From contig NZ_BLRL01000009.1 of assembly GCF_015082335.1 (NCBI RefSeq), positions 1 through 64,000 of the forward strand: DNA of 64,000 nt. The letters are read 5' to 3'. The position numbers and the translations under genes are program-made. This stretch comes from Moritella sp. F3. Lineage in GTDB: Bacteria > Pseudomonadota > Gammaproteobacteria > Enterobacterales > Moritellaceae. The stretch's first letter is position 1. Each line of letters starts with the position of its first letter. Below the pieces are notes generated by a model. The model was not told the origin of the DNA. It did not search any database and saw only the letters and a program-made list of their open reading frames with translations. Below are positions 44,961-57,160 of the stretch, piece by piece.

Positions 44961-45869
44961 ATGTCAGCCATGCTCTACGTTTCAATGATATTTATTTGGG
45001 GGTTTTCGTGGATATCGATCAAGTGGCAACACGGTGATGTACCTATGGAAGTCTCGATATTTTACCGCTTTGCCATTGCCGCAACCGTCATGTTTGTGAT
45101 TGGTAAACTATGGGGCAAACTACAAACGGTAAGACGCCAAGACCACGCCTACTTAGCGCTGCAAGGTGTGTGTTTGTTTTGCTGTAACTTCCTCGCCTTT
45201 TACAGTGCGACTTTGTATATACCGAGTGGCTTAGTCGCGGTATTCATGGCCACGGCACCGGTATTTAATGCCTTTCACAGTAAGCTGTTTTACAAAACCC
45301 AAACCAATGCTAATTTTTGGTTAGGGGCGATACTCGGGCTTGTTGGCATTAGCTTGTTATTTGCTGGTGATTTATTACAAACGAATTGGTCGCAAGATAC
45401 GTTATACGGTTTAATGTTTGCCTTAATCGGAACCTGGTGTTTCTCGATGGGTAATATGCTGAGTATTCGTAATACCAGAAATAATGTGCAGCCTTTTACT
45501 GCCACCAGCTACGCCATGGTTTATGGTTGTATTGCGTTATTAGTGATTATCTTAGTCCGTGGCATATCGTTTGAATTTACCCTGACCGCTCAGTACGTCG
45601 GCAGCTTATTGTATTTAGCAATCCCTGCCTCGGTACTTGGTTTTACCTGTTATTTGATCTTAGTTGATCGACTCGGCGCCAGTAATGCGGCTTACGTTTT
45701 GGTTATCACCCCGATTGTGGCCTTAAGTGTTTCTGCGGTATTTGAAGATTATCATTGGACTATATATTCCACACTGGGGCTGGTATTAGTGATACTCGGT
45801 AATGTATTAACCCAACGTAAAAAAGCATTATTTAAACGAATCAAAACGCAGCCTATACCACTAAATTAA
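44961..45869 (+). CDS. DMT superfamily (EamA) transporter
   Basis: This 302-residue inner-membrane protein has about ten helices in two EamA repeats, with the typical start WGFSWISIKW and the repeat end ATAPVFNAFHSKLFY. It is likely a metabolite exporter. It is divergent from the AraC-family gene, which may control it. It ends before an intrinsic terminator. Confidence 0.86.
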   Translation: MSAMLYVSMIFIWGFSWISIKWQHGDVPMEVSIFYRFAIAATVMFVIGKLWGKLQTVRRQDHAYLALQGVCLFCCNFLAFYSATLYIPSGLVAVFMATAPVFNAFHSKLFYKTQTNANFWLGAILGLVGISLLFAGDLLQTNWSQDTLYGLMFALIGTWCFSMGNMLSIRNTRNNVQPFTATSYAMVYGCIALLVIILVRGISFEFTLTAQYVGSLLYLAIPASVLGFTCYLILVDRLGASNAAYVLVITPIVALSVSAVFEDYHWTIYSTLGLVLVILGNVLTQRKKALFKRIKTQPIPLN

Positions 45870-45910
45870 GCACACTTATTTTACATCAATTAAGTTAACG
45901 CTAAATATAA

Positions 45911-45943
45911 AAATACCCGTATGATTTATCCATACGGGTATTT
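45911..45943. terminator. Bidirectional terminator between EamA gene and chemoreceptor
   Basis: A perfect 13-bp stem, AAATACCCGTATG / CATACGGGTATTT, has a 7-nt loop and A- and T-runs on either side. Confidence 0.9.
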
Positions 45944-45978
45944 TAATTTTCTTTATTTAACTAGTCTAAATTTACCCG

Positions 45979-47880
45979 TTATATTTTAAATTTCCCTACG
46001 ATAGCTTCAAGCTGCGTATTGGTGTCGGCGAGTGCCTGACAGTTGCTCAGTTCTTTTTCACCGTTCTCTGTGAGCACTTCAGCCATGTTGGTAATAGCGG
46101 TCATATTCTTACTAATATCTTCAGAAACTGCACTTTGTTCCTCAGCGGCAGTGGCAATCTCTATCGCAATATCATTAATGTATGCGATTGATTTAGCCAT
46201 ACTGTCAAGATCCACATTTATTCGCTCAGTGCTTTCAGCAGTATGACTGCAACTCACCTTAATCGTATCCATATTGGTCACTAATCGATTAGCACCTGAG
46301 GTCAAAATAGTAAGCATATTGGCAATTTCAGAAGTACTCTCTTGAGTTCGAGCTGCTAGCGCACGAACTTCATCAGCAACGACAGCAAACCCCCGTCCTT
46401 GTTCGCCAGCTCGGGCAGCTTCAATTGCTGCATTTAATGCTAACAAGTTGGTCTGGTCCGCAATATCCCCAATTACTTTTAGTAAATTAGCTATGTTGAA
46501 GATATTACCGTTCATATTAGTTATATCCCCAGACATAGACTCCACTTCGTCTACTAATGAAGATACAGTCTGAACTGCTTTGGAAACAACCATCTTAGAG
46601 GCTTCGGCTTGTTCTTTCGCATTTTGCGTATGACTCGAAGCCTGAGAAGCATGACGAGCGACAGTCTCTGCCGTCACGCTCATTTCGTGAACAGCTGTAA
46701 CAACTTGATTAGCCTCGTCAAAGTGCAATTGTAATACTTCACTGTTTTTTTCTGACTGGCTAGATAGCTCACTTACTCGGGCTGAGGTATCTAGTGTTGT
46801 TTGCGCAACTTCTTGCATCATACTTTGCAGATTACCAATAAAAGTATTGATACCCAATGATATTTGTCCCAGATCATCTTTGCTTTTTACTTCAAGGCGA
46901 CGAGTAAGGTCACCCGTACCCATCGACAGGTCAAGAACAGTGTCTTTAAGCGCTAGGATAGGTTTGTACAATCGATTTAATATTATTAGTACGATAGCGA
47001 TGGCGATAAGTATCACAATGAATGAGGTGATAATCGTCTGAACTAACTCAGCTTCTAAATCGGAGTACATCACCGAATCAGCAATACCAACATAGATAAA
47101 CCAACGACTATTACCGGGCAATTTCACATCAGAGAAATAGGCATGTTTTTTTACGCCTTCCCATTGATAGTCTGCGACACCATTACCTTGTTCTGTCATC
47201 TTTTGTTCTAGCGCTGGGAGGTCAAAATAGATGCCAATGTCATCGCCAGGGTCTGTAGAAGCAAGTTGAGTAAACTTATCATCAAGCACAAGTAATACAG
47301 CACCAGGGAAATCAACTTGCGAGATAATATCGTTGAGAATATCAAGAGATATGTCACCAGCAACGACGCCTCGATTACCGATTGGGCTTGCTAAACTTAT
47401 CATTAACCCGCCAGTAGTATCATCAGTATAAATATCCGTCAGGATGGTAGACTGTTTAGTAAGCGCATTTTTATACCAATCTCGCGTTCTTGGATCATAA
47501 TCACTCACGTCAAATACGCCATTGTTTCCTCCGGAATCACCAAAAGCACGTCCATCGCTATAACCGACAGTAAAACTGGCATATCTAGCTGATTTAGTAA
47601 CCATTTTAGCCACATTCACATAATCAGCATCCGAGTGTTCGCCTTCAAAGTAAATACGGCTGGATTCTAACGCATCAACCCAAGAATTTATCTTTAGTTC
47701 CACTTTATTTGAAGCATTATCTACGATGATCCGCGACATGCTTTCAATAGAAGCCATTTGTTGGGTCTTAAATTTATCATAAGACAACCAATTAAAGATT
47801 AATAAGGCGACTGATACTAAGATAGTCATGGTTAAGACAAGCCGTTGTTTGAAACCAAGGCTTTGTAGTGATAAAGGCAT
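45979..47880 (-). CDS. Methyl-accepting chemotaxis protein with dCache sensor
   Basis: This 633-residue chemoreceptor has TM1 (about 12-30) and a periplasmic dCache_1-type sensor (about 35-275, with [13 protein letters not shown] and [15 protein letters not shown]). TM2 (about 283-306), a HAMP domain ([15 protein letters not shown]) and a methyl-accepting signalling domain follow. The hairpin tip [35 protein letters not shown] is well conserved. No C-terminal NWxxF-type pentapeptide is seen. dCache receptors often bind amino acids or organic acids; the ligand here is not predictable. It is a single gene. Confidence 0.92.
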   Translation of the reverse strand: MPLSLQSLGFKQRLVLTMTILVSVALLIFNWLSYDKFKTQQMASIESMSRIIVDNASNKVELKINSWVDALESSRIYFEGEHSDADYVNVAKMVTKSARYASFTVGYSDGRAFGDSGGNNGVFDVSDYDPRTRDWYKNALTKQSTILTDIYTDDTTGGLMISLASPIGNRGVVAGDISLDILNDIISQVDFPGAVLLVLDDKFTQLASTDPGDDIGIYFDLPALEQKMTEQGNGVADYQWEGVKKHAYFSDVKLPGNSRWFIYVGIADSVMYSDLEAELVQTIITSFIVILIAIAIVLIILNRLYKPILALKDTVLDLSMGTGDLTRRLEVKSKDDLGQISLGINTFIGNLQSMMQEVAQTTLDTSARVSELSSQSEKNSEVLQLHFDEANQVVTAVHEMSVTAETVARHASQASSHTQNAKEQAEASKMVVSKAVQTVSSLVDEVESMSGDITNMNGNIFNIANLLKVIGDIADQTNLLALNAAIEAARAGEQGRGFAVVADEVRALAARTQESTSEIANMLTILTSGANRLVTNMDTIKVSCSHTAESTERINVDLDSMAKSIAYINDIAIEIATAAEEQSAVSEDISKNMTAITNMAEVLTENGEKELSNCQALADTNTQLEAIVGKFKI

Positions 47881-48067
47881 TCGCTGATCCCCTAGTTATA
47901 ACAGATGTTATAGCTACTCGAATTACTGACAGAGAGGCTAATTTTCATTCAATGCTAACAGCCCAATGAATTACAAGTAACATCTTAAAGGCGAATCAAC
48001 TTACCTTCTGAGACTTTCATTATATTTTTGACTATCTTTTAAACTATTTTAAAGAATATAGTTACTT

Positions 48068-48095
48068 AAAAACAGCCACAAACAGTATTTGTGGC
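48068..48095 (-). terminator. Intrinsic terminator of metH
   Basis: The stem GCCACAAA / TTTGTGGC has a 5-nt loop. On the minus strand TGTTTTT follows. It lies 17 nt after the metH stop. Confidence 0.85.
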
Positions 48096-48112
48096 ATGCC
48101 AAGGTAACAAGT

Positions 48113-51100
48113 TTAATCCGGTGCATAACCCAAGTTAGGTCCTAACCAACGTTCGGCTTCTTCAAGCGTCATGTTTTTACGTTCGGCATAGTCTTTCACT
48201 TGGTCTTCTTGAATCGATGCAACTGCAAAGTAACGTGATTCAGGGTGAGAGAATATCCAACCTGAAACCGCCGCACCCGGCCACATAGCGTAAGATGATG
48301 TCAGTTTCATGCCAATACTTTCTGGGTCTAATAGATCCCAAATAGCGCCTTTCTCGGTATGTTCAGGACAAGCTGCATAACCTGGTGCCGGGCGAATACC
48401 TTGGTATTTTTCACGGATCAGATCATCATTATTCCACTCTTCTGTTGGCGTGAAGCCCCACTCTTCTTTACGCACTAATTCATGCATGCACTCTGCCATT
48501 GCTTCCGCTAAACGGTCACACACAGATTGCACGAGAATAGCATTATAATCATCTTCAATACCTTTGAAGTAATTTGCCATGTCATCTTCACCGATGCCAC
48601 CGGTTACCGCAAATGCACCAATGTAATCGAATTTACCCGACTCTTTCGGCGCGACAAAATCCGCTAAACAATTATTATACTGCCCAGGTTTCTTCTTAGT
48701 TTGCTGACGTAAATGCTCAAGGCGTTTTAATACCTTGGTACGTGTTTCATCGGTATATACTTCAACAGTATCGCTATTCACTGTATTTGCAGGGAACAGA
48801 CCAATAACGCCATTAACGCCCACTTCATTTGACTCTTGTAAACGGTCCAGCATCGCATTGGCATCGTTAAACAAACTTGTCGCTTGCTCTCCCACTACTT
48901 CATCGGTGAGGATGCGAGGGTATTTACCCGCCAATGTCCATGTCATGAAGAATGGTGTCCAATCGATATACTTACGCAGTTCTGCAATTGAATAGTTAAT
49001 GTATTTTTGCACACCCAGAGTTTTAGGCACAGGCGGCGTATAGTTAACCCAATCAATCGGCGCTTTGTTCGCACGCGCAACATCTAATGTAACAGGCGCA
49101 CTACGCGGACGTTTACGTGCATGCTGTTCACGCGCCACTTCATATTCTTTGGCCATACGCGCAACCAATTCAGGTTTTTTCGTTTCCGATAATAATGCTG
49201 AAACCACACCAACGGCACGTGATGCATTAGAGACATAAATCACTGGTTCATCGTAGTTTTGTTCAATCTTAACCGCGGTATGTGCTTTTGATGTTGTCGC
49301 GCCGCCAATCAAAATGGGCAGTTTAAATCCTTTACGTTTGCATTCTTTCGCAACGTGTACCATTTCATCTAATGATGGCGTGATAAGGCCTGACAAACCA
49401 ATAATGTCGCAATTTTCTTCTACGGCTTTTTTCAAAATGTCATCGCAAGATACCATCACCCCCATATCAACGATTTCATAGTTATTACACTGCAGTACCA
49501 CGCCGACGATATTTTTACCAATATCATGCACATCGCCTTTCACTGTCGCTAATAAGATCTTACCGTTTGAAGAACCTTTTTGTTTTGACTCTTCAATATA
49601 CGGGTTTAAATAAGCCACAGCACGTTTCATGACTCGGGCTGATTTAACCACCTGCGGTAAGAACATTTTACCGGCACCGAACAAATCACCAACGGTATTC
49701 ATGCCGTCCATCAGTGGCCCTTCAATCACCTCTAATGGCAATGTTGCTTTTTGACGAGCTTCTTCTGTATCTTCTTCAATAAATTCAGTAATGCCCTTAA
49801 CTAACGCGTGTTCTAAACGTTTGTTAACTTCAAAACTACGCCATTCTTGGGTTTCAGCTTCAACTTCAACACCTGAATCACGGTATTTATCTGCAATATC
49901 TAATAGTGCTTCCGTACCTTCAGGTGTGCGGTTAAGAATGACGTCTTCAACGCGGTCTAATAATTCTTTTGGTAGGTCATCGTAAATCGCAAGCTGCCCG
50001 GCATTCACAATCCCCATATCCATGCCTTCTCGGATACAGTAATACAAAAACACCGCGTGGATTGCCTCACGTAATGGATTGTTACCACGGAACGAGAAAG
50101 AAACGTTAGACACACCACCCGAGATCATCGCATGGGGTAATTCACGTTTAATGTCTTTTACTGCTTCGATGAAATCCACCGCATAGTTATTATGCTCATC
50201 GATACCAGTTGCAACGGCAAAGATATTTGGATCGAAGATAATGTCTTCTGGTGGGTAATTTAATTCATGTACTAGGATATCGTAAGAACGCTTACAGATC
50301 TGAAACTTACGCTCTTGGGTATCCGCTTGACCATCTTCATCAAACGCCATTACGATCATTGCAGCACCATAACGACGAATTAAAGTCGCTTGGCGGCGGA
50401 AGTTTTCTTCGCCTTCTTTTAATGAAATAGAGTTAACAATGGCTTTACCCTGAACGCACTTAAGGCCAGCTTCAAGAATTTCCCATTTCGATGAGTCGAC
50501 CATGATCGGCACTTTCGATATTTCAGGCTCGGCGGCAACAAGGTTTAAGAAACGCTGCATACAATGCAGTGAATCCAGCATACCTTCATCCATGTTGATA
50601 TCAATAATCTGCGCGCCTGATTCTACTTGCTGCTGCGCAACATGCAGGGCTTCGTCGTAATTTTCTTCTTTAATAAGACGCTTGAAACGTGCTGAACCGG
50701 TCACGTTAGTTCGTTCACCGACGTTAATAAACAGACTATCTTTATTAATCGTTAACGGCTCTAAACCACTTAAGCGACACGCAATTTCAATCTCTGGTAA
50801 TGCGCGAGGAGCTACGCCTTCAACGGCATCAGCCATCGCTTTAATGTGTTCAGGCGTGGTACCGCAACAACCGCCGACCATATTTAAGAAACCAGATTCA
50901 GCCCACTCCTTAATATGGACAGCCATGTCTTCTGCGCTTAAATCGTATTCACCAAAAGCATTAGGTAAACCAGCATTGGGATGCGCTGTCACATAACTCT
51001 CTGAGATACGCGAAAGCTCGGCAACATATTGACGTAATTCATCAGGTCCTAACGCACAGTTAAGACCAAAGGTAATAGGTTCAGCGTGACGTAGTGAGTT

Positions 51101-51802
51101 ATAGAATGCTTCTGTTGTTTGACCTGTTAATGTACGACCGGATGCATCAGTGATCGTACCCGAGATCATGATAGGTAACTCTATACCTAATTCTTCGTAT
51201 ACGGTTTTAACCGCAAATACAGCGGCTTTCGCATTCAAAGTATCAAACACCGTCTCAATCAGAATAATGTCTGAACCGCCTTCGATTAACGCTTTGGTTG
51301 ATTCGATATACGCTTCAACCATGAGATCGAAAGAGGTATTACGGAATGCAGGATCATTTACATCAGGAGAAATAGAACAAGTACGGTTTGTTGGGCCTAA
51401 TACACCTGCAACAAAACGGGGACGATCTGGATTTTCTGCGGTTTTTTCATCAGCAACTCGACGAGCAATACGCGCCGCTTCACGATTGATCTCTGCTGAC
51501 AATGATTCCATATCATAATCAGCCATCGCAATCGTGGTGGCATTGAAAGTGTTGGTTTCGAGGATGTCCGCACCAGCATCAAGGTATTCTTGGTGAATAT
51601 CGGCAATCAGCTGTGGTTTACTTAATACCAGTAAATCATTGTTACCTTTGACGTCGCAATGCCAATCAGCAAAGCGTTCACCACGGTAATCAGCTTCTTC
51701 TAATTTATAGTCTTGGATCATCGTCCCCATGCCACCATCGATAAGCATGATACGTTTTTTTAATTGCTGTTCTAGTTGCTGTTGATTTTTTATAGTAGCC
51801 AC
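48113..51802 (-). CDS. metH: Cobalamin-dependent methionine synthase
   Basis: This 1229-residue cytosolic enzyme transfers a methyl group from methyltetrahydrofolate to homocysteine via cobalamin. Domains in order are homocysteine-binding (about 10-330, zinc cysteines in GLNCALG and [10 protein letters not shown]) and pterin-binding (about 355-615, [16 protein letters not shown]). The B12 cap lies at about 650-740. The B12-binding domain has DVHDIGKN with the cobalt-ligand His near 757, and the SAM activation domain is about 900-1229 ([15 protein letters not shown]). Start is GTG with GAGGGA 4 nt upstream. It lies 102 nt after metA on the same strand, possibly one transcript. Confidence 0.97.
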   Translation of the reverse strand: MATIKNQQQLEQQLKKRIMLIDGGMGTMIQDYKLEEADYRGERFADWHCDVKGNNDLLVLSKPQLIADIHQEYLDAGADILETNTFNATTIAMADYDMESLSAEINREAARIARRVADEKTAENPDRPRFVAGVLGPTNRTCSISPDVNDPAFRNTSFDLMVEAYIESTKALIEGGSDIILIETVFDTLNAKAAVFAVKTVYEELGIELPIMISGTITDASGRTLTGQTTEAFYNSLRHAEPITFGLNCALGPDELRQYVAELSRISESYVTAHPNAGLPNAFGEYDLSAEDMAVHIKEWAESGFLNMVGGCCGTTPEHIKAMADAVEGVAPRALPEIEIACRLSGLEPLTINKDSLFINVGERTNVTGSARFKRLIKEENYDEALHVAQQQVESGAQIIDINMDEGMLDSLHCMQRFLNLVAAEPEISKVPIMVDSSKWEILEAGLKCVQGKAIVNSISLKEGEENFRRQATLIRRYGAAMIVMAFDEDGQADTQERKFQICKRSYDILVHELNYPPEDIIFDPNIFAVATGIDEHNNYAVDFIEAVKDIKRELPHAMISGGVSNVSFSFRGNNPLREAIHAVFLYYCIREGMDMGIVNAGQLAIYDDLPKELLDRVEDVILNRTPEGTEALLDIADKYRDSGVEVEAETQEWRSFEVNKRLEHALVKGITEFIEEDTEEARQKATLPLEVIEGPLMDGMNTVGDLFGAGKMFLPQVVKSARVMKRAVAYLNPYIEESKQKGSSNGKILLATVKGDVHDIGKNIVGVVLQCNNYEIVDMGVMVSCDDILKKAVEENCDIIGLSGLITPSLDEMVHVAKECKRKGFKLPILIGGATTSKAHTAVKIEQNYDEPVIYVSNASRAVGVVSALLSETKKPELVARMAKEYEVAREQHARKRPRSAPVTLDVARANKAPIDWVNYTPPVPKTLGVQKYINYSIAELRKYIDWTPFFMTWTLAGKYPRILTDEVVGEQATSLFNDANAMLDRLQESNEVGVNGVIGLFPANTVNSDTVEVYTDETRTKVLKRLEHLRQQTKKKPGQYNNCLADFVAPKESGKFDYIGAFAVTGGIGEDDMANYFKGIEDDYNAILVQSVCDRLAEAMAECMHELVRKEEWGFTPTEEWNNDDLIREKYQGIRPAPGYAACPEHTEKGAIWDLLDPESIGMKLTSSYAMWPGAAVSGWIFSHPESRYFAVASIQEDQVKDYAERKNMTLEEAERWLGPNLGYAPD

Positions 51803-51827
51803 AAGATCCCTCGTTTAATTTACTGCA

Positions 51828-51843
51828 GACTCAGTCCTGAGTC
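51828..51843. promoter_or_regulatory. Perfect palindrome between metA and metH
   Basis: GACTCAG-TC-CTGAGTC is a perfect inverted repeat 26 bp before the metH GTG. It only loosely resembles met boxes. It may be an operator or a small hairpin; the function is unknown. Confidence 0.35.
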
Positions 51844-51904
51844 ATATTATTTGATACTAATCTATTTGTTCGACTTTCTATTCGACTAGCTGCTCGAACG
51901 GCAT

Positions 51905-52816
51905 TTATAGATCGTTTAAGTCATATGGCGTTTGTTGATAAACATAATAGTTTAACCAATTGCTATAAAGCAGATTACCATGACTGCGCCAAGTAACAAG
52001 AGGGGCATTTTCAGCATTATCCTCTTTATAATAATTCGCTGGTACTTCGGCTTCAACGCCATCAGCAACATCACGCATATATTCCTGATGTAAGGTATCA
52101 GCACTGTACTCTGGGTGACCGGTGACAAATACCTGACGGAAATCAGCTGAAGCAGCTAAATACACGCCAGTTTCAGCATTGGCAGCTAAAATATTAAGAT
52201 CGGTACCAGCAAACATATCTTTTGAAAAATTAGCATAACGCGACATCGGAACAGGGAATTCATCATCAAAGCCGCGGACTAATGGATTATGACGGTGGAA
52301 GGTTTGTTGTGGATACACACCCGAAAATTTCTGTTCGTGTACTTTTTTATCAATACCATGCAGTACTTTTAATGCTGCTTGTGCTGCCCAACATAAAAAC
52401 AGTGTTGATACTACGTGCGTTTTAGACCAATGAATGATCTCTTCTATTTGTGGCCAATACGCCACATCTTCATGGCCGACTAAGCCTAACGGAGCACCAG
52501 TAATAATTAAACCATCGTAATTGTTATGGCGAATACGTTCGAAGTCGTGATAAAACTCATCAATGTGTTCTTGTGGGGTATTCTTAGAGGCACGGTAATC
52601 AATACGTAATAGCTCTACATTTACTTGCAGTGGCGTATTCGATAACAACCGTAAAATTTGGTTTTCAGTCTCAATCTTCTTCGGCATAAGGTTAAGAACA
52701 ACAACCTGCAGCGGTCTAATTTCTTGCTTGGTTGCACGCGACTCTAGCATCACAAAAATATTCTCGTTACCTAATATTTCTGCCGCTGGTAGTCCGTCTT
52801 TAATTCTAATTGGCAT
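51905..52816 (-). CDS. metA: Homoserine O-acyltransferase (MetA family, succinyltransferase type)
   Basis: This 303-residue enzyme acylates homoserine in methionine synthesis. It shows the family start [15 protein letters not shown], the [17 protein letters not shown] block, the nucleophile in [11 protein letters not shown] and the catalytic His in VTGHPEYS. Residue choice for succinyl- versus acetyl-CoA is not decided by eye. ATG 52816 has AAGGA 8 nt upstream and is preferred over an upstream in-frame ATG at 52840. It is followed by metH. Confidence 0.94.
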   Translation of the reverse strand: MPIRIKDGLPAAEILGNENIFVMLESRATKQEIRPLQVVVLNLMPKKIETENQILRLLSNTPLQVNVELLRIDYRASKNTPQEHIDEFYHDFERIRHNNYDGLIITGAPLGLVGHEDVAYWPQIEEIIHWSKTHVVSTLFLCWAAQAALKVLHGIDKKVHEQKFSGVYPQQTFHRHNPLVRGFDDEFPVPMSRYANFSKDMFAGTDLNILAANAETGVYLAASADFRQVFVTGHPEYSADTLHQEYMRDVADGVEAEVPANYYKEDNAENAPLVTWRSHGNLLYSNWLNYYVYQQTPYDLNDL

Positions 52817-53090
52817 TATTCCCATCCTTAAGTAATACATTAGCCATCCAGAAGTCTACCTTAATTATCTAACCTTTGTAAGTCTTGTCGCTGATTAAAA
52901 TAGTCCATTACCTTGCTTTACACTTTGAAACGCACAAAATGCTGACCGCTCGCTCAGTTTCTGCTGCCTATCGCTTGTTATTCAGTTGACCATAATCATG
53001 TTTATATATAGGATCGCCTCCTTGCAAGGAACGCGGCCTATTTCTCATGGATTCATCACTTACCTATTTTCAAGCTAAAGGTCTGCAAAA

Positions 53091-53708
53091 ATGCTCACTT
53101 ATATCTATTTAATTGCCATCACTGCCGAAGCTATGTCCGGCGCATTAATGGCGGGTCGTCGTAATATGGACATCTTTGGTGTGGCCGTGATTGCCTTTGT
53201 CACTGCGCTTGGTGGCGGTACGGTACGTGATGTATTATTAGGTAACTTCCCAATTTCTTGGACCCAACATCCTCACTATGTGTATATCACTATATGTGCG
53301 GGTTTGTTTACCATTCTGATTGCCAAACACATGAACCATTTACGCCGCTTATTCTTAGTACTCGATGCGCTTGGTCTGATTGCATTTACTATTATTGGCT
53401 GTAATGTGGCGATGAAACTCGGTTATCACCCAACCGTGATAATTATGGCGGGCATGATAACGGGTATTTGTGGCGGGGTCTTACGTGACTTACTCTGCAA
53501 CCGCACTCCGGTGGTGTTCAGCAAAGAAATATACGCGGGTATATCATTGTTAGTAGCTCTACTTTATCTCGGTTTAGAGCACTTTGGTGTTGACCACAAT
53601 ATCACCCTTATCGTGGCTTTCAGTGTTGGTGTTACTTTGCGTTTATGTGCTATTTATTGGAAATGGTCATTACCAACCTTTAGTTACACATCAGAAGAAT
53701 GGGACTAA
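53091..53708 (+). CDS. TRIC-type (UPF0126) membrane channel family protein
   Basis: This 205-residue protein has about seven hydrophobic helices. Two glycine-rich repeats are typical of bacterial TRIC-like cation channels (ALGGGTVRDVLLG near 47-59 and ITGICGGVLRDLLCNRTP near 124-140). It is related to E. coli YicG/YadS. It is a single gene, divergent from metA and convergent with yacL. Confidence 0.88.
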   Translation: MLTYIYLIAITAEAMSGALMAGRRNMDIFGVAVIAFVTALGGGTVRDVLLGNFPISWTQHPHYVYITICAGLFTILIAKHMNHLRRLFLVLDALGLIAFTIIGCNVAMKLGYHPTVIIMAGMITGICGGVLRDLLCNRTPVVFSKEIYAGISLLVALLYLGLEHFGVDHNITLIVAFSVGVTLRLCAIYWKWSLPTFSYTSEEWD

Positions 53709-53733
53709 ATGGCTCTTAATTGTACTAAATGTA

Positions 53734-54105
53734 CTAGCGCTGACTAAAAAACGCTAACCAGGCTTGGAGTATGATCTCAAAATCTTCCAAGCCACAAACT
53801 GCCACCGTTTCCGCATCATAAAAATTCATATCGTCATCTAGCTCTTCGCCCGAGTCAATTAACTCCGAATTCATACAAGCACAAACATCTTCTTGCGTCA
53901 TCGTTAACGTCATCTCATCTCCGACTAAACGATACTCTTGTTTTTTACGTGCTTTTAATAAATCTATTTCAGCTTGAATCAACGCAATAGTGGCTTTATC
54001 CGTGCCTAAAGTGCCCTGGATCCAACTACCCAGTGCCGTCTGTTCCATTGAAATTATTACGCGGTAAGTATCTGTTAGGGTATCTTTTCGAAATTCAAAA
54101 TCCAC
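53734..54105 (-). CDS. yacL: YacL family protein (UPF0231)
   Basis: This 123-residue acidic protein of the YacL family starts with MDFEFRKDTLTDTYRV and contains the ALGSWIQGTLG and LKARKKQEY segments. Its function is not established. It lies directly downstream of acnB on the same strand, as in E. coli, separated by a terminator. Confidence 0.88.
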   Translation of the reverse strand: MDFEFRKDTLTDTYRVIISMEQTALGSWIQGTLGTDKATIALIQAEIDLLKARKKQEYRLVGDEMTLTMTQEDVCACMNSELIDSGEELDDDMNFYDAETVAVCGLEDFEIILQAWLAFFSQR

Positions 54106-54205
54106 GGTTATGCCTGCTTATTCGTTAAGGGGTTCATAGCTTAATAATAGGGTAATAGCTTGATAGGTTTGCAAGGGAGGGATTGTAGCAAAAAATAGCA
54201 GAAAC

Positions 54206-54235
54206 AAAAACGGCTCCCTATCAAGGGAGCCGTTT
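54206..54235 (-). terminator. Intrinsic terminator of acnB
   Basis: A perfect 12-bp stem, AAACGGCTCCCT / AGGGAGCCGTTT, has a 4-nt loop. On the minus strand TTGTTTC follows. A second small hairpin, GATACAGT/ACTGTATC (54275-54294), lies nearer the stop codon. Confidence 0.88.
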
Positions 54236-54303
54236 CATACACTTATTTTGTTCTATTCGAGTTAGCTAATTAACGATACAGTCGTCACTGTATCATCTAT
54301 TAA

Positions 54304-56883
54304 TTAAACCGCTTCTTGAACAATTACTTCGTTCGCTTTCTCGATATAAGAAGCAATTTTATCGAAGTTTAAGTAACGGTAAGTATCTGCAGCCGTTGCA
54401 TCAAGTTCAGACGCTAGTTCCATGTACTCAGCCACAGTTGGGATACGACCTTTAATTGCTGCTACAGCAGCAACTTCAGCTGAACTCAAATAAACATTAG
54501 CACCAGTACCTAAACGGTTCGGGAAGTTACGTGTTGAAGTCGAAACAACCGTGGTGTTATCACCTACGCGAGCTTGGTTACCCATACACAGTGAACAACC
54601 AGGCATTTCAGTACGAGCGCCCGCTTTACCGAAGATTGAGTAGTAACCTTCGTCACTTAATTGTGCGGCATCCATACGCGTTGGTGGTGTTACCCACATG
54701 CGTGTTGGTAGTGAACCGTTGAATTTCTCCAATAGTTTACCTGCAGCGCGGAAGTGACCGATGTTAGTCATACATGAACCAACGAATACTTCGTCGATTT
54801 CAACGCCTGCAACATCAGATAATAATTTCACATCATCAGGGTCATTTGGACAAGCTAAGATAGGTTCTTTCACGTCAGCTAAGTCAATCTCGATGATCTC
54901 GGCATATTCAGCGTCAGCATCAGCTTCAAGCAATTGTGGATCTGCAATCCATGCTTTCATTTCAGCAACACGACGAGCAATCGTTTTCGGATCGCCATAA
55001 CCTTCAGCAATCATCCAGTTTAACATCACGATGTTAGACTCTAGATATTCAATGATCGGTGCTTCGCTAAGTTTGATTGAACAACCTGCAGCAGAACGCT
55101 CTGCAGATGCATCTGATAATTCGAATGCTTGCTCAACTTTCAGCTCTGGTAAACCTTCAATTTCTAGTACACGACCAGAGAATGCATTGATTTTACCTTC
55201 TTTAGCAACAGTCAGTAGACCTTTCTGGATAGCGTAATAAGGGATAGCATTAACAAGATCACGTAATGTGATACCCGGTTGTAGTTCACCTTTAAAACGT
55301 ACCAAGATAGATTCAGGCATATCAAGTGGCATAACACCTGTAGCCGCGGCGAATGCAACCAGACCTGAGCCCGCAGGGAATGAAATACCTAATGGGAAAC
55401 GCGTATGTGAATCACCACCAGTACCGACAGTATCTGGTAATAACATACGGTTTAACCATGAGTGAATAACACCATCACCCGGACGTAAAGAAACACCCGC
55501 ACGGTTACGAATAAAGTCTGGTAACGTATGGTGAGTTTGTACATCAACTGGTTTTGGATAAGCAGCAGTATGGCAGAAAGACTGCATTACTAGGTCTGCA
55601 GAGAAACCAAGACAAGCTAAATCTTTCAGTTCATCACGTGTCATTGGACCCGTAGTATCTTGAGAGCCAACTGTGGTCATTTTCGGTTCACAGTACTGGT
55701 CAGGACGAACGCCCGTCACACCACATGCTTTACCAACCATTTTCTGCGCTAAAGAATAACCTTTAGTCGATGCTGCAACATCTTTCGGTAGACGGAATAC
55801 CGTCGAATCTTCCAGACCTAATGCAGCACGCGCACGTGTTGTTAAACCACGACCAATGATCAGTGGAATACGACCACCAGCACGAACTTCATCAAGAATT
55901 ACATCAGTTTTGATTTTGAATTCTGTAATTGCAGCGCCAGTATCGTTAGCTTTAACCACGCCTTGATAAGGATAAATATCAATCACGTCGCCAGTGCTTA
56001 AATCACTTACATCAAACTCTAACGGTAATGCACCTGAATCTTCCATCGTGTTGAAGAAGATTGGCGCGATTTTAGAACCGATACAAACACCACCGCCACG
56101 TTTATTAGGCACGAATGGGATATCATCACCCATGCACCATAACACTGAGTTAGTTGCTGATTTACGTGAAGAACCGGTACCAACAACATCACCAACGTAA
56201 GCCACTGGGTGACCTTTTTCTTTTAATTCTTCAATTGCTTGTAGTGGTGTAGCAGAAACACCTTCACGCTCATTTTTAAGCATAGCAAGTGCATGTAGCG
56301 GGATATCTGGACGAGACCATGCATCTGGTGCAGGTGATAGATCATCGGTATTTGTTTCGCCAGGTACTTTAAATACCGTCACTGTAATTTTTTCAGCAAC
56401 TTCAGGTTTACTTAGGAACCATTCCGCATCAGCCCAAGATTGCATTACTTGTTGTGCGAATTTATTACCTGCTTTTGCTTTTTCTTCAACAGTATAGAAA
56501 GCATCAAACATTAATAGTGTGTGTGATAAGCCTGTTGCAGCAATAGGAGCAAGCGTATCAACATCAAGTAATTCAACTAATGTTTCGATGTTATAACCAC
56601 CTTGCATAGTGCCAAGTAGTTCAGTTGCACGTTCTGCAGATAAGATAGGTGATGTTGCTTCACCTTTAACAATCGCCGTTAAAAAGCCAGCTTTTACATA
56701 AGCAGCTTCATCCACACCTGGTGGTACGCGATTCGTTAAAAGATCTAAAATGAATTCTTCTTCGCCAGCGATTGGTGCTTTAACCAATTCAACTAGACCT
56801 GCAACTTGTTCAGCATCAAGAGGTTTAGGTACAACCCCATCAGCGGCACGTTCTTCGACATGTTTACGATAAGCTTTTAGCAC
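54304..56883 (-). CDS. acnB: Aconitate hydratase B
   Basis: This 859-residue [4Fe-4S] enzyme interconverts citrate and isocitrate in the TCA cycle. An N-terminal HEAT-like domain (about 1-160) is specific to AcnB, followed by the swivel domain (about 165-380) and the catalytic domains. The Fe-S cysteines lie in [12 protein letters not shown] and the paired [18 protein letters not shown] and SGAL/GRG substrate segments are also visible. Length and domain order match AcnB rather than AcnA. Confidence 0.97.
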   Translation of the reverse strand: MLKAYRKHVEERAADGVVPKPLDAEQVAGLVELVKAPIAGEEEFILDLLTNRVPPGVDEAAYVKAGFLTAIVKGEATSPILSAERATELLGTMQGGYNIETLVELLDVDTLAPIAATGLSHTLLMFDAFYTVEEKAKAGNKFAQQVMQSWADAEWFLSKPEVAEKITVTVFKVPGETNTDDLSPAPDAWSRPDIPLHALAMLKNEREGVSATPLQAIEELKEKGHPVAYVGDVVGTGSSRKSATNSVLWCMGDDIPFVPNKRGGGVCIGSKIAPIFFNTMEDSGALPLEFDVSDLSTGDVIDIYPYQGVVKANDTGAAITEFKIKTDVILDEVRAGGRIPLIIGRGLTTRARAALGLEDSTVFRLPKDVAASTKGYSLAQKMVGKACGVTGVRPDQYCEPKMTTVGSQDTTGPMTRDELKDLACLGFSADLVMQSFCHTAAYPKPVDVQTHHTLPDFIRNRAGVSLRPGDGVIHSWLNRMLLPDTVGTGGDSHTRFPLGISFPAGSGLVAFAAATGVMPLDMPESILVRFKGELQPGITLRDLVNAIPYYAIQKGLLTVAKEGKINAFSGRVLEIEGLPELKVEQAFELSDASAERSAAGCSIKLSEAPIIEYLESNIVMLNWMIAEGYGDPKTIARRVAEMKAWIADPQLLEADADAEYAEIIEIDLADVKEPILACPNDPDDVKLLSDVAGVEIDEVFVGSCMTNIGHFRAAGKLLEKFNGSLPTRMWVTPPTRMDAAQLSDEGYYSIFGKAGARTEMPGCSLCMGNQARVGDNTTVVSTSTRNFPNRLGTGANVYLSSAEVAAVAAIKGRIPTVAEYMELASELDATAADTYRYLNFDKIASYIEKANEVIVQEAV

Positions 56884-57160
56884 AACACATTCCTCTTATT
56901 TTATGCCACCCATGGTGGACATCCTTGTTATATTTAACCCTAACTTAGTAATTTTTTATGTGAGTTCAACGGTTATTTATGTGAACTCAGCAATAATAAA
57001 GTTAAAGCCTCTTGCAGAGTGTTCACAAATATAACATTTTTAACCTAAAATTAAAATTAAAGCAGCATGTGCATCAGGACTTTTACATAAATACTCAACA
57101 TTCATCAAACTTATGATGGGAAAGTCATAACTAATCTACGTGAATAGTTATGACTCATAT

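Noticed and set aside
52841-52910. Possible MetJ boxes upstream of metA (AGAAGTCT)
   Set aside because: Only one near-match octamer; the adjacent 8-bp units do not fit, and MetJ needs tandem boxes.
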